From: Stomoxys calcitrans
Lineage: Eukaryota; Arthropoda; Insecta; Diptera; Muscidae
Assembly (NCBI RefSeq): GCF_963082655.1
Contig: NC_081556.1
Coordinates: 71,223,227-71,287,226 of the forward strand
Direction: 5' to 3'
DNA length: 64,000 nt
The notes beneath the pieces are model-generated. The model saw only the letters and a list, made by a program, of their open reading frames with translations, did not search any database and was not told the DNA's origin. The translations under genes and the position numbers were made by a program. This document shows positions 22,511-32,584 of the stretch, in pieces. Every line of letters starts with the position of its first letter. Position 1 is the stretch's first letter.

Positions 22511-23087
22511 CACGGTTCCCTCCAGGGACAACATTTACTAAGAGTAATATTGAACGAAAAGAGTAGGGAGCATGGTTACTTGTGTTGAAGGTTACTACTC
22601 ATTTACATGCCTTATTGCAATATTCGTTTGGTAAATTAGAGCATAGCTCCTAAAAATGGTTCGCGTTTACACAACTGAAGAAGGAAGTAGTCAAATCTTT
22701 TTTTATGCCTCAGAGGTTTTCATTACGGTTTAGTTTTCATGATAGCGATTTACTCGGCTATTTACCTAAGAATAACGTGTCACATGTGCCATGCCGGAAA
22801 TCAGAAACAGGTGTTCGGCATCATAAGCGGACATGCTAACCTCTGCGCCACGGTTCCCTCCAGGGACAACATTTACTAAGAGTAATGTTGAACGAAAAGA
22901 GTAGGGAGAATGGTTACTTGTGTTGAAGGTTACTACTCATTTACATGCCTTATTGCAATATTCGTTTGGTAAATTAGAGCATAGCTCCTAAAAATGGTTC
23001 GCGTTTGCACAACTGAAGAAGGAAGTAGTCAAATCTTTTTTTATGCCTCAGAGGTTTTCATTACGGTTTAGTTTTCATGATAGCGAT

Positions 23088-23567
23088 AGGCCTTCCAAAC
23101 TCGGAACGGAAAACTCTTGGAACTAGAATTCCGCCAGTCTGAAAGAGAGCTTTGTGTCGTCTACATTAATTGTCACTTAAGTTTCATTTTTTCCTCGGTA
23201 AATGGAACCTTTTTATTCCATTAACTATCATCGTAATCCACAACACACATGTGGTCCTTAATCCGGAAAATGGGATACGGAACAGATTCAGAAATAACAA
23301 ATCATCTATGAGACGCCACCACGTTTCACGGTCTTCAAGGAGTGCGTAAAATCACCATAACGAGCAACCTGGAATTAAATGGAATTTAATATCAAATTGA
23401 ATTTCACGGTTCAAAATTCAATACGTTTACTAAATCAGGTTTTGCCTTCAACAGTAGTAACCATGTATTCTTACTCTTTTCGTTCAATATTATTCTCAGT
23501 TAGTGCTAAGCACCCCCAGCGAATCTCTAGCACCCCCAAGAATTTTCGTTAGTATTAACTACTGTTA
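23088..23567. other. no recognisable feature
   Basis: Sequence with 'agcacccccag' words near 23508-23540 that recur at 23945 and 24000. Otherwise nothing that I can name. Confidence 0.35.
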
Positions 23568-23706
23568 GGGCGCCCCGGTAGCCGAGTTGGTAGCGTGATT
23601 GGATTGCCAGTGCAGGGGTCGTGGGTTCGATTGCCGCCAATCGACAACCTTCGTCTGTCGCTACTCTGGTATCACAATGGACCTAACTCTCTTACCCAAC
23701 CTAAAC
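23568..23706 (+). mobile_element. short tRNA-derived SINE, 139 bp, perfect 12-bp target duplication
   Basis: The head reads as a tRNA: A box TAGCCGAGTTGG at 23579-23590 and B box GGTTCGATTGC at 23624-23634, the internal promoter of RNA polymerase III. The 3' part contains TGGTATCACAATG and ends CCCAACCTAAAC. The target duplication TAACTACTGTTA is identical on both sides (23556-23567 and 23707-23718), so the insertion is recent. The 3' tail shares words with the 3' end of the LINE at 34742-36000. The head is not a functional tRNA: there is no 3' acceptor strand completing the cloverleaf and a tail follows. Confidence 0.88.
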
Positions 23707-23814
23707 TAACTACTGTTAACTATCGATTGTATTCCCTGTGTCTCAAACCTTCCGTTATTTGTTTAAGAAAACAAAAAAGTTTTTGAGGCGCTGCCACCTG
23801 GCCTTTCATACTCA

Positions 23815-23925
23815 TAGTTGTTCCGTACCGGATTTTAACGAAATGTTATTTATATACATACACAGGAGGTTGTAGGTATCAGACGTTCGGCCCGAACTTA
23901 ATGCCCTTTTTACTTTTTTTTAATT
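23815..23925 (+). mobile_element. DINE-1-like subfamily B 3' end fragment
   Basis: It reads 'gttccgtaccggattttaac', 'tatatacatacacaggaggt', 'tgtaggtatcagacgttcgg' and 'cccgaacttaatgcc', matching the end of the 51954-53577 element with one stem arm shortened. Confidence 0.65.
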
Positions 23926-24400
23926 TTTTTGGTTAGACTGGAGCACTCCAAATTTTTACTTGCTTAAATTTTTTGTTGTTCTTTTTTTGTTTGGACTGCA
24001 GCACCCCCCAGAAAAAATGTCTAGCTACGCCGATGCCAATAGGAAAAAGTTCAGTGTGAGCATAGTGTTGAAGCGAGTTCAACAAACAACTATATTAATC
24101 ATTGAATATCAATTTGCATTCTGAATTTAAAATGAATTACAAGATACTTTTCTCACAAACTCATAATCTATTCATCGAAGATGGCAACCCTTTATCTAAT
24201 CCCTGTAAAAGGGCTAATATCTTTCACTCAACGGATAAAGGGCAGCCGTATTACCATGAATTCCATTTCGCCTTAGTACATTTTACCTTACTTGTGCAGC
24301 AATCTTCTAGCGGTAAGGAGCAGCAATAAAACTACCAACTGAATACCGAAAACTCAAACTGTCTTTTTTTTTTATAATTGCTTTACTTCATTACATTTCT
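23926..24400. other. no recognisable feature
   Basis: T-rich, with a 75-codon frame at 24102-24329 that shows no domain, no signal peptide and no splice context worth calling. Confidence 0.35.
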
Positions 24401-25320
24401 GGGAGATACATTCAACCCTATACAGTCCATTACTTACGGACTCAACAAGGTCTCTCTATCTAACTCTATCGTAGGCCAAAGCCTTGGGTTTATTCCACTA
24501 TATATGGATTGATTCCAACTCTCTTTGCGTGCAGCGGATCCATATGTTTCTTCGGCGTCCTCTCCTTTGCTGTCCTTGGGGATTCTAGTCTAGGACATTT
24601 CTCGCTAGATTATCCCGCGGTCAGCGTAGGATATGTCCCAATCAAGTCCATTTTCTCTTTCGGATTTCTACACGGACAGGTTAATGTTTGTTCGGTTTGA
24701 CCCGAAACTTCGAAGAATTTGTCGCAGGGAGCGATTTATAAAAACTTGGATTTTGCAGATAGTCGCTTGTGCCAAGCTCCAAGTTGTAAAGCCATATAAT
24801 AAAAAAGAGTTCACACTACTGTTAAAGATTCTGACTTTTTTCTTATATGAGATGTCTTGGCATCTCCAAACTTTGTTGAGTTTAAGAAAGGCTCTTCTAG
24901 CCTAGTTGATACGTTCGCGGATGTCTGCTTCTGATCCTTCTGCCTTAGTAATTACGCTGCCAAGATAGGAAAAGTAGTCAACATCTTCAATGCCATGGCC
25001 GTTTACAATTGGTGGTGTCGGATTTTTTGTTCCCATCCTCATCAATTTGGTCTTAGTTATGGTTAATTTCAGGCCTACTGTGGCGCGTTTTCATCCAAGT
25101 ATTCCAATATCATCCGCGCAGTCGATGTCTCCGAGGATGTCGAAATGACGGCTTCGTTTTCCTTTGAAAAGGACTGAAACTTCAGCATTTCTATACAGCT
25201 CCTTAATTAGCGTCACGATGTTTTTGGGAAGCCTTTATCCAACAGCATGCTTCACACAGAGCTTCGATAAACTATATCAAAAGCACGCTCGAGGTCGATG
25301 AATAAAAGGTGTATTAAATT
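24400..25320 (-). pseudogene. non-LTR reverse transcriptase, 3' half, decayed
   Basis: On the minus strand: LFIDLERAFDIVYRSSV near 25300, the first catalytic block of RT (F-D-E-AFD); LIKELYRNAEVSVLFKGKRS near 25190; DCADDIGIL around 25110-25125, where CADD stands for YADD but is fused to an earlier block by a deletion; LKLTITKTKLMRMG near 25060; IEDVDYFSYLGSVITKAEGS near 24960; and a C-terminal stretch with ARRAFLKLNKVW and FINRSLRQILRS. There is no RNase H. The layout is that of a different LINE clade from the 1-4.6 kb element (RTE- or CR1-like, not resolved). It starts downstream of a T-rich run near 24365 and stops cleanly near 25320. Confidence 0.78.
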
Positions 25321-25429
25321 CTGTAGGCTATTCAATGATTATACGCAAGGAAAATACCTGTTCCTTCTGTAAAATGCTTTTAAGTGCATGCGAAATTATA
25401 CTAAATGTTATTAATTAAAAATGTTATTT

Positions 25430-25960
25430 AAAATAAAAATATTTTCAATTAAAAAATTAATTGATTCAATCATTTTTTTCATTGAATTTCAAATTTTATC
25501 AATTACGATCGTGATTGAAATTTTTATAATTTTCAATTAAAGAATTAATTAATTCAATAATTTTTTTTATTAAATCTGAACTTTTTTAAGTAGTAAGTAT
25601 CGTGATTAAATTTTTTGCCATTTCAATAAAAAAATTAATAGACTCAATAATTTTTTAATTGAGTTTGAACTTTTTAATGATTAAATATTTTTTTGAATAG
25701 AATTTGAAACATTTTTTTAAAAATAATATGATTGAAAGAGTAATCTTTTACAATTAAATTATTTCAATCATTTTTTAATTCAATAATTTAATAAATTTAA
25801 ATAATAGTTTTAAATCTCTAGACCCAATTCTTATCTCATTTATGATTAAAATATGCATATTAAAAAATTAATTGAAAATTTCAGAACTTTCAATAATTTT
25901 TTTAATTGAATATGGATTAACCATTATTTAAATGGTTTACTGTAATGTATTAAAACAAAG
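25430..25960. repeat. AT-rich degenerate tandem repeat, about 88-90 bp
   Basis: The word CAATTAAAAAATTAATTGA recurs, with changes, at 25446, 25534 and 25624, spacings of 88 and 90 bp, and a weaker copy lies near 25751. Each unit also carries 'tcaat(a/c)atttttt' and 'cgtgatt(g/a)aa'. Composition is over 80% AT. Function unknown; the arrangement recalls minisatellite arrays inside non-autonomous elements. Confidence 0.7.
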
Positions 25961-26194
25961 TATTCCCATAGATGGTTATCGTTATGGTTATAAATTGAAC
26001 CTAACATCAACAACAGACATAATATCATAGCATCATACCATTCTATTTTCCGATACATCCCAATATTCAGACACATCTAAACAAAAAATTAAAAAAAGAA
26101 AATGCATACATTTGTTGCTAAAAATAGACTAAGAAAACCTGTTGCTGATGTTAAATATTTTTTCAGAAACATTAGAAAAGCTAAAGGCATTGAA
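25961..26194. other. no recognisable feature
   Basis: AT-rich spacer. No ORF, no shared repeat seen. Confidence 0.4.
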
Positions 26195-27320
26195 GAACAA
26201 GTAAAAGCATGCTAAGTTCGGCAGGGCAGAATCTTCTATACCCTCCACCATGGATCGCATTTGTCAAGTGCTTTGAATACCTTTTTCAATTATACATAAG
26301 CTATATGAAGTTATTGACCGATATGGACCGTACTTGTCATGCCGTACAAGTCATAGAAAAATATCACCTCTAAAATTTCAGGCAAATTGAATCAGGTTAT
26401 GAATCGATTTAGATCATCCGTGGCACAGTTGTTGGAAGTCATACCAAAACGATATATGCAAAATTGTTAAAGAACAGCGCCATCTAGGACTCAAGAAGTC
26501 AAATCAGGAGCTCGGTTTATATGGCAGATGTACAAGGATAGGCCAAGGATAAGATCGGTTTATATGGGAGATCGGTTTATATGGCAGCTTTATCAGGTTA
26601 TGAACTGACCATACTTAGCACAGTTGTTGGAAGTTAAAACAAAACCCTTCATGCAAAATTTCAGCCAAATCAGATAAGAATTGCGCACTCTAGAAGCTCA
26701 AGTCAAGGCTCAAGATCGGCTTATATGGCTGCTATATCAAAACATGGACCGATCTGGCCCATTTGTAACCCAACCGACCTACACTAATAAGAAGTAAAAA
26801 ATGCAAATTTTGCCTATGAACATTCCACTAAGGAACAGGGGCAAACTTCTTACATATCAATGAGTACAGTCCGATTCAAGTTTAAGCTTAATGATAAGGG
26901 GCCTCCTTTTTAAGCCGAGTCCGAACGGCGTGCCGCAGTGCGACACTTCTTTGGAGAGAAGTTTTACATGACATAGTACCTCTCAAATGTTGCCAACATT
27001 AGGAGGGGAAAACCACCGCTGAAAATTTGTTCTGATGGTCTCGCCAGGATTCGAACCCAGACGTTCAGCGACGGACATGCTAACCTCTGCGCTACGGTGG
27101 CCTAATAAGAAGTATTTGTGCAAAACTGCAAGCTCCTAGCTTTACTCCTTCGAAAGTTAGCGTGTTTTCGATAGACAAACGGACGAACATGACTAGATTG
27201 ATTTGTCATGACGATCAAGAATATATATGTTTTATGGGGTCATAGACGGATATTTTGAGGTGTTACAAACTGAATGACGAAATTAGTTTACCCACATCCT
27301 ATGGTAGAGGGTATAAAAAT
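26195..27320 (-). mobile_element. DINE-1-like subfamily A split by a SINE
   Basis: Plus-strand order: GAACAAGTAAAAGCATGCTA, stem-loop with changes (26214-26235), TATACCCTCCACCATGG, about three array units, 'cgacctacactaataagaag', then a SINE (26796-27101), then the element continues 'tatttgtgcaaaactgcaag', 'ggacgaacatgactagattg', TATA core, and 'cctatggtagagggtataaa' to 27320. The (GTCY)n tract is reduced to almost nothing. Confidence 0.88.
26796..27101 (-). mobile_element. tRNA-derived SINE with 12-bp target duplication
   Basis: In minus orientation it begins GGCCACCGTAGCGCAGAGGT (A box TAGCGCAGAGG) and has a perfect B box GGTTCGAATCC (27057-27047), then a non-tRNA body and the 3' tail 'ggcaaaatttgcatttttta'. 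The duplicated target CTAATAAGAAGT is identical at 26784-26795 and 27102-27113. The same family is at 38608-38923 and, decayed, at 22138, 22420 and 31975. It is transcribed by RNA polymerase III and mobilised by an unknown LINE. Confidence 0.92.
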
Positions 27321-27959
27321 TCAACGATGAAAAATAGGAAAAAATTACGAAATATGAGACTTTACTCAGACTTGTTTTGTCCTAAAATTTCCTCCATTGC
27401 AAACATGGTGCATCCGCGAATGAGTTAACATTGTCTGCGGTACTCTGTTCTGGTGACATAAAACGTGCATGCAATTAAATAACCGGTTCTTAAAACCCGT
27501 ATAGTGGAATCATAAATGCCCACCATAATTTGTACTTTTTTGAAAAACTAAAAAAATAAATTTGCCTAATTAATAGTATCATGTACATATATGGAAACTT
27601 TTTCACAAGTGTCATTATTAAAGATTTGATAGAAACATGCAATACAATATAATACAATGTGTACAGGATTAACATATCCTAGAAAATCTTAAGTATGACT
27701 TTGTTTAATATCTGCTGGAGTTTATTAGATTTATTTTATGTTTTTACGTACATAAAGTGGATGACTTGAGGATGCTGGAAAACAAGCAACGGTTCTGATT
27801 GATTTTGACTTGGCAAAATCCAGGCTTATTTTGGCCTTCCTTCTTCTCAAATGTGGACACAAACCACCCCGCGGTATCACCTGGGTAGCTACCGTTAACA
27901 TCCAATAAAGGTAGTATACTAAAATAAAATGCGTCACAAGTTCACCCGTAGAATAATAA
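27321..27959. other. AT-rich spacer, then possible LINE 5' leader
   Basis: Nothing recognisable up to about 27730. From about 27840 the sequence becomes GC-richer ('ccaccccgcggtatcacctg') and may belong to the 5' leader of the LINE that follows. Confidence 0.35.
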
Positions 27960-28039
27960 ACAGATGGGTTGGGGCTTCGGGTTAGTAGCCCATCCTGCGG
28001 AAAACTTGAAGAAATTACTATGAAGAAACGAAGAAGGTT

Positions 28040-28380
28040 AAAAACGGATCCCCCTATGTTGACGACTCCCGTAAACGTTTGCGTATCTGCAGTTGGAATG
28101 TCCGCACTCTTTATAGAGAGGGTGCAGTACACGCACTGGCGAATGTATTGGAGAAATACAGGATACACAAAACTGGCATACAGTAAGTGCGATGGTACGG
28201 GAAGGGCTCCATAACAACACCGAAATGTGACGCTGCCGTGAAACGAGGCATGAATTTAGCTGCAGATTTGTGGTTAGTCGGAGACTGAAACACCTTGTCT
28301 CCAGGTTTACTCCAGTGGATGAGAGCCTAGCCACAATCCACATAAAGGCAATCAACCTGTGTGTTAGATGTACCATCGAT
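28040..28380 (+). pseudogene. RTE-like endonuclease fragment
   Basis: Frames joined by eye read DDSRKRLRICSWNVRTLYRE, GAVHALANVLEKYRIHKTGI and, further on, VSRRLKHLVSRFTPVDESLA and TIHIKAINLCV. The CSWNVRTL opening and the FTPVDE-LATI-IK block are the characteristic start and middle of endonucleases in this LINE group. The Q-E/I-W block after KTGI is frameshifted, and the D-N and S-D-H motifs near the end of the domain are absent. The domain would nick target DNA. Confidence 0.78.
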
Positions 28381-28491
28381 ACGGGGGGAGAACATCGAAC
28401 ATCAGTCATCGGAAGAAGCAATTGCAGCCTTTGAAAGTATCGAAAGAAAATCAACGAAAATGGGTTTGGCAGTAAATGAAGATAAAACAAA

Positions 28492-29142
28492 GTGGATGAT
28501 ATCAAGTCCTGCAAGCCGGAGCAGATAAAGAAAATGGAGAAAGTTGGGAACCACAACTTTGAGATAGTCAGCAACTTAATGTACCTCGGCACCGCCGTAA
28601 CCGAAACGAATGACACCAGTTTTGAGATAAAGCGAAAAACAAGATTGGCAAACAGAAGCTACTTTGGATTGAGCAAGCAGCCGAGGAGCAAAGCCACCTC
28701 TCGGCAGACGAAAATTATACTATTCAACACGTTGCTACTACCCGTGCTGTTGTATAGCTCCGAAGCATGGGTACTTGTAAAAGAAGATGAGGAGGTGCTT
28801 GTGTTTGAGAGAAAAATCCTTAGTAAAATATATGGACCAGTTTATGTTAATGGAAAATATGGGTGTCGTTTGAACCGCGAGCTGTATGGCGACGATAGCA
28901 TAGTTAAACGCATCAAAATAAAACGGTTGCGTTTTCTAGGTCATGTTATCATAATGGATGAAGAAGCCCCAGTAAAGGGGTCTTTTGAAGGCGATCACGG
29001 TGGTACAAGCAAACTGGGACGACCGAGAGCCCGATGGAAAGAGCAAGTGGTGGGAGACACCTTGAAACTTGGTACCAGAGATTTTCGAAGAAGCGCAGAA
29101 GATCGAGGCTATGGGGCACATGTTCTGTCATATCAAATTTAG
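28492..29142 (+). pseudogene. RTE-like C-terminal region after the RT core
   Basis: An open frame of 216 codons, the second longest in the window. It starts in the middle of the polyprotein: FEIVSNLMYLGTAVTETND (the YLG block that follows the RT palm), IKRKTRLANRSYFGLSKQ, LFNTLLLPVLLYSSEAWVL, FERKILSKIYGPVYVNGKY, IKRLRFLGHVIIMDEEAP, GRPRARWKEQV. This is the thumb and C-terminal region common to RTE-like proteins and needs the missing palm to act. The frame ends at 29142 close to the end of the element, and the last residues HVLSYQI depart from the usual ending. The open state suggests this copy is younger than its neighbours, not that it is selected. Confidence 0.85.
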
Positions 29143-29150
29143 GTAAGTAA

Positions 29151-30939
29151 GTACATGTTGATTAGGGTGGGTCGATTTGAACATCTTAAGGGGCCCTTCG
29201 CGTTCCTGATTCTTGGGATTGTACTGAGCAAAAAAGTCCACTAGGTCATACGTCTGCGGTGAGAGTCGAGCCTCCAGTTTTTGTCTTGCAGTTTTTTCTC
29301 AGACTTTTGCACCTTTTTTGATATTTTGGTCTATAACAGCCAAACCATTGACATTTTCGACCCAACACTAAGACAAAAATTGTAGCCAAGACTCTCTAGT
29401 CAATTGGAAAAGCATTAAAACGCTCCTTCAGGCAGCGAAGAATGAGACGCGCAAGAACACATAGATTCGCTGTACTAAAATAGAGTTGGAGTCAACCCAT
29501 ATATCGTTGAATCAAGTGAAGGCTTTGGCCAACGATAGGGTTAGATGGAGAGAGCTTGTTGATGCCCTATGTTCACGCTGAACAGTTTACTATTGGTCCT
29601 ATTTGTTTTTTGGAATATACATAATATATATTCGCAGGGGGACGGACATGGCATCTAGACTTAGAATGTCAAGGCGATCAAGAATATAGTCTGGGCCCAA
29701 TATTCAAGGTGGTACGAAGGGAATGACATCTTATGGTCCAGCGAATTTTATTTTACCAGGGTGGCTACTTTGCTATAATGGAATAAATAAGGTAATTAAC
29801 ATTTCTTTAAGAAGGTTTTCGTTACAAACATTTATTAAATCCCCTTTAAGGCGTCTGCATTAAAATGCATTGCTTTTGAGTGCATTTACGATAAATGTTT
29901 CTTTTTTCAAACTAATGCAAAATCAAACCGCATGTTATTTGCGTTTTCGGGTTTTCCACAACATTTTTTAGCATCAGCGATTGCATGTCTGTTGAAGTCT
30001 GTGCCTGCGTCAGTGCAGGGGTAACATGTTGTCGATAATAGGCAGCAGACAACATGCCAGACGTACTACGTGCAACACTGTTGTTAGAAATGCTGTTGTT
30101 GTTGTTATTATTTTCTCAATGGTTCGTTGGCTGGATAAAGAGACATAGATCCAAATCCGAGACTTGCCAAATGCAGTGACAGACGGAATACTCGTAGCAG
30201 CGAGCCATAGCAAATTGAACGTGACTCAAGTTATTTCTGTTATTGCATAAAACGTTCAACAAAAATGACTTTTATGTCTTTTATGGTTTGGAAACAGACG
30301 CAACAACGTCCTTGAGATGTGTTCCCATAACTACGACAAACCCTCGGAGTTGTCGATGTGCTAATGCTTCTTTTGGCTGCAGGTAGACATGCTAGTCACT
30401 GTCGGAGCATTATAGAACGGAATTACTTCTGCTCGGCGCTCTGCCTTATTGTTGTGTTACTACTGTTATTGTCAATCAGCAGCAAATTAATGTTGCCAGA
30501 TGTTTTGGGTTTGCTTTACAATAACAAGATATTCTCAACGATTAAAAATGATATAAGCTCACCAAGGCAGAACTTTGGATACCGACCGCCGTTGATGTAT
30601 TGCTTATGCTAGGAAATTTTTATAAAATTATTCCCCTTAGGGATGCTTGTTAAGAGTCGAAAAATGTAAGTTGGGGGATTGGTCCATGTGGCAGGGAGCA
30701 ATCTGTATGACTTCGATTTTGCAATGGGTGTCGAATGGGTCTATTAACCCTTTGAGGGCGAATGGGACATATATGTCCCATTTTGTATTTTTTGCTTTAA
30801 AGTGCACATTTATTAATAGATTTTTGAAAAATTGGGTTTAGTCGATAGAGAACCAATAATGGTATAAAACTCCGTCGTAAACGTTGCAAAAATTTTTCTC
30901 TTTTCGTTTTGGTACGACCAAAAAATTTGCATTATTTTT
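29151..30939. other. mostly unassigned; one DINE scrap
   Basis: 29635-29760 carries 'gggacggacatggcatctag', 'gtcaaggcgatcaagaatat' and 'aaggtggtacgaaggg', a minus-strand 5' scrap of a DINE-1-like element. 29163-29360 opens with TTAGGGTGGGTCGATTTG, which looks like the start of a dispersed repeat, but only one copy is in view. 30000-30620 has several trinucleotide-like runs ('ttgttgttgttat') and short open frames without domains. Confidence 0.35.
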
Positions 30940-31110
30940 ATACCCACCACCGTAGGATAGGGGGTAAAGTCATTCCGTTTGCAACACATCGAAATATCAA
31001 TTTCCGACTCTACAAAGTATATATATTTCGGATCGTTGTAAAATTCTAAGACGATTTAAGGATGACCGTGTGTCTGTCCGTCCTGTATGTATTCTACAGT
31101 ATTTTCGCCA
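30940..31110 (+). mobile_element. DINE-1-like 5' end fragment
   Basis: TATACCCACCACCGTAGGAT, 'gcaacacatcgaaatatcaa', the TATA core and 'gtgtctgtccgtcctgtatg' are present. It is the subfamily B/C type of 5' end; the array and 3' end are missing. A LINE fragment follows directly. Confidence 0.78.
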
Positions 31111-31134
31111 AGGCTTAAACTAATATAACGACGA

Positions 31135-31640
31135 TCAGAGAGGCTGTGGTCGTCGAATATTTCACATTCGCTTACTCTTCCGCTTTTATCCTCTGATACT
31201 TAGACTTATTAATTTCAAGGCTGGCTACTATTGAATCTTCAGTGCTTAGTGATGGAGGAAGAAAAGCATTTGGACTATTCTTTGCAAGAATTCAGAATCT
31301 GTGTAGTTTACTTGCAGGAATTCTTAGTCCACGAACCATACCTCGGCAAACCCATGGACTTGGACAAGAACCACGTCAATTCCTGCTGCCAACAGAAGGA
31401 CATTTAGTGCCTCCGAAGCGGCCTTAGAATGGTGGAGATTTATCTGCAGACCATAGCCAGGATTTTGATTTCCACCACCGCTGCGTTAGGTTCATCTTCG
31501 GAGTCCCCCATGAGTTCATCCTCCCAAGAATCGTTCGATCTTGTCATGATGAGTTTCCTCACGCATCCAGAGGCAGTTCGGAAGGCACTTTTGATGTGGA
31601 CAATTCCTCCTTATAGGAAAAAAGTAAATCATTATTAAAT
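31135..31640 (-). pseudogene. LINE ORF1 end and endonuclease fragment
   Basis: On the minus strand, near 31445, the frame reads INLHHSKAASEALNVLL then AAGIDVVLVQ, the start of the endonuclease in RNase H-bearing LINEs. It is followed by RGMVRGLRIPASKLHRF, NSPNAFLPPSLSTEDSIVAS, and then SECEIFDDHSLSDRRYISL near 31150, where SDR stands in place of the catalytic S-D-H. Upstream (31450-31640) SEDEPNAAVVEIKIL is likely the end of ORF1. PSLS-EDS-VA-LEI also occurs in the 16.9 kb LINE (LPSLSAEDSVVAGLEI), so they belong to the same family. An internal deletion removes the GSDANA region. Confidence 0.75.
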
Positions 31641-31974
31641 ATTGATTTTTAGTTTTTACCACTACTGTACAGATCCCTGCTAGGATTTTGAACTGCCATA
31701 GACTGTATGTAAGTGAAGCTCTCAAATATGTAAACAGGTTGGTCGACAATCACATCATCTGTCAGATATTGTGCTTTAGAAATGATAAATGAGGCTGGCA
31801 AAATGGTATTAAAATCTAGTTAAAATATTCTATTTGTAGAAAAAAGACTTCTCATATCACATTTAAAAAAATGTCGTTCAAAGACAAACAACGGGTAATA
31901 CATGTTAAAATTGAGAGAGAAATAAAATGGAAGAGTTCAGGTCAGTCCGAGCGTTCATAACGTACATTTACATT
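31641..31974. other. no recognisable feature
   Basis: Spacer with short open frames. Nothing I can assign. Confidence 0.35.
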
Positions 31975-32050
31975 GGCCACGAAAATACCTTTAAAGAACA
32001 CGGGGGATTCTTCTCTCATGTCAATGAGTACAGACTGATTCAAGTTTTTA
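31975..32050 (-). mobile_element. SINE 3' fragment
   Basis: The plus strand reads 'ggccacgaaaatacctttaa', 'agaacacgggggattcttct' and 'catgtcaatgagtacagact', matching the tail half of the SINEs at 26796 and 38608 with about 20% change. The tRNA head is absent. Confidence 0.6.
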
Positions 32051-32217
32051 ACCCACATTTCGACGAAGCCACATGTACACCAAACTCTAGATTTTACTTC
32101 TTGGGGGTGTGTTATTCATCCCATTTCGATATAGTAATGACTTATATTAGCTCCTCCTATTCATGTTCCGCTTTGTATAACCAAATGTGGCTAGTAATTC
32201 ACGATAGCCATCGAACG

Positions 32218-32584
32218 AATAAGGCTTGCCGCTTGAAATTTCGCCCAGGTACTTGATATTGATGTAGACGTTGGGGATTGCAAATGGGCCATATCGGTTC
32301 AGATTCAGATATTGCTTCCATATAAACCAATCTCCCGATTTGACTTCTTGAGCCCTTGGAAGCTTCAATTTTCATTCGATTTGGCTGAAATTTTGCATGT
32401 ATGGTCCAAATCAGTCTATGACCTGATATAGTTCCTATATAAACGGCTCGCCCGGTTATCCTAGAATCTTTAATTTTTGCTGGTTTGACAGGAGTTTATT
32501 TTGTGTAAATTTTTAGCATAATCCATGGTGGTGGGTTCCCAAGATTCGGCCCGGCCGAACTTAGTATGCTTTTACAACTTGTTA
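32218..32584 (+). mobile_element. DINE-1-like subfamily A, 5' truncated
   Basis: It starts within the segment after (GTCY)n ('cttgccgcttgaaatttcgc'), has one full and one partial unit, GGTGGTGGGTTCCC, a well-kept stem-loop (32552-32571) and a CTTTTACAACTTGTT tail. Confidence 0.82.

Larger units (their letters stand above)
22197..23087. repeat. recent tandem duplication with an internal deletion
   Basis: Positions 22451-22749 are repeated at 22789-23087 (offset 338) with only about three differences in 299 bp. The 22198-22239 block is repeated at 22748-22788. The simplest reading is that 22198-22749 was duplicated and the second copy lost the part corresponding to 22240-22450. At about 99% identity the event is young, or it is two haplotypes joined in assembly. 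Confidence 0.88.
27960..29150 (+). mobile_element. RTE-like LINE with the RT core deleted
   Basis: From 27969 it carries the leader 'gtagcccatcctgcggaaaa' and an endonuclease start. Near 28380 it passes directly into the C-terminal quarter of the polyprotein. The main RT domain is therefore missing. The ends are not sharply defined and no target duplication was found. Confidence 0.78.

Noticed and set aside
23568..23640. tRNA gene on the plus strand
   Set aside because: The acceptor stem is not closed, and a tail and a 12-bp target duplication follow.
27039..27101. tRNA gene on the minus strand
   Set aside because: A and B boxes are present, but it is the head of a SINE: it has a non-tRNA body, a tail and target duplications, and a second copy of the whole at 38608.
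28492..29142. host gene of 216 codons
   Set aside because: The block order is that of the region after the RT palm in RTE-like LINEs, and an endonuclease start precedes it.
29163..29360. dispersed repeat starting TTAGGGTGGGTCGATTTG
   Set aside because: It looks familiar as a repeat start, but only one copy is in the window and no end or target duplication could be found.
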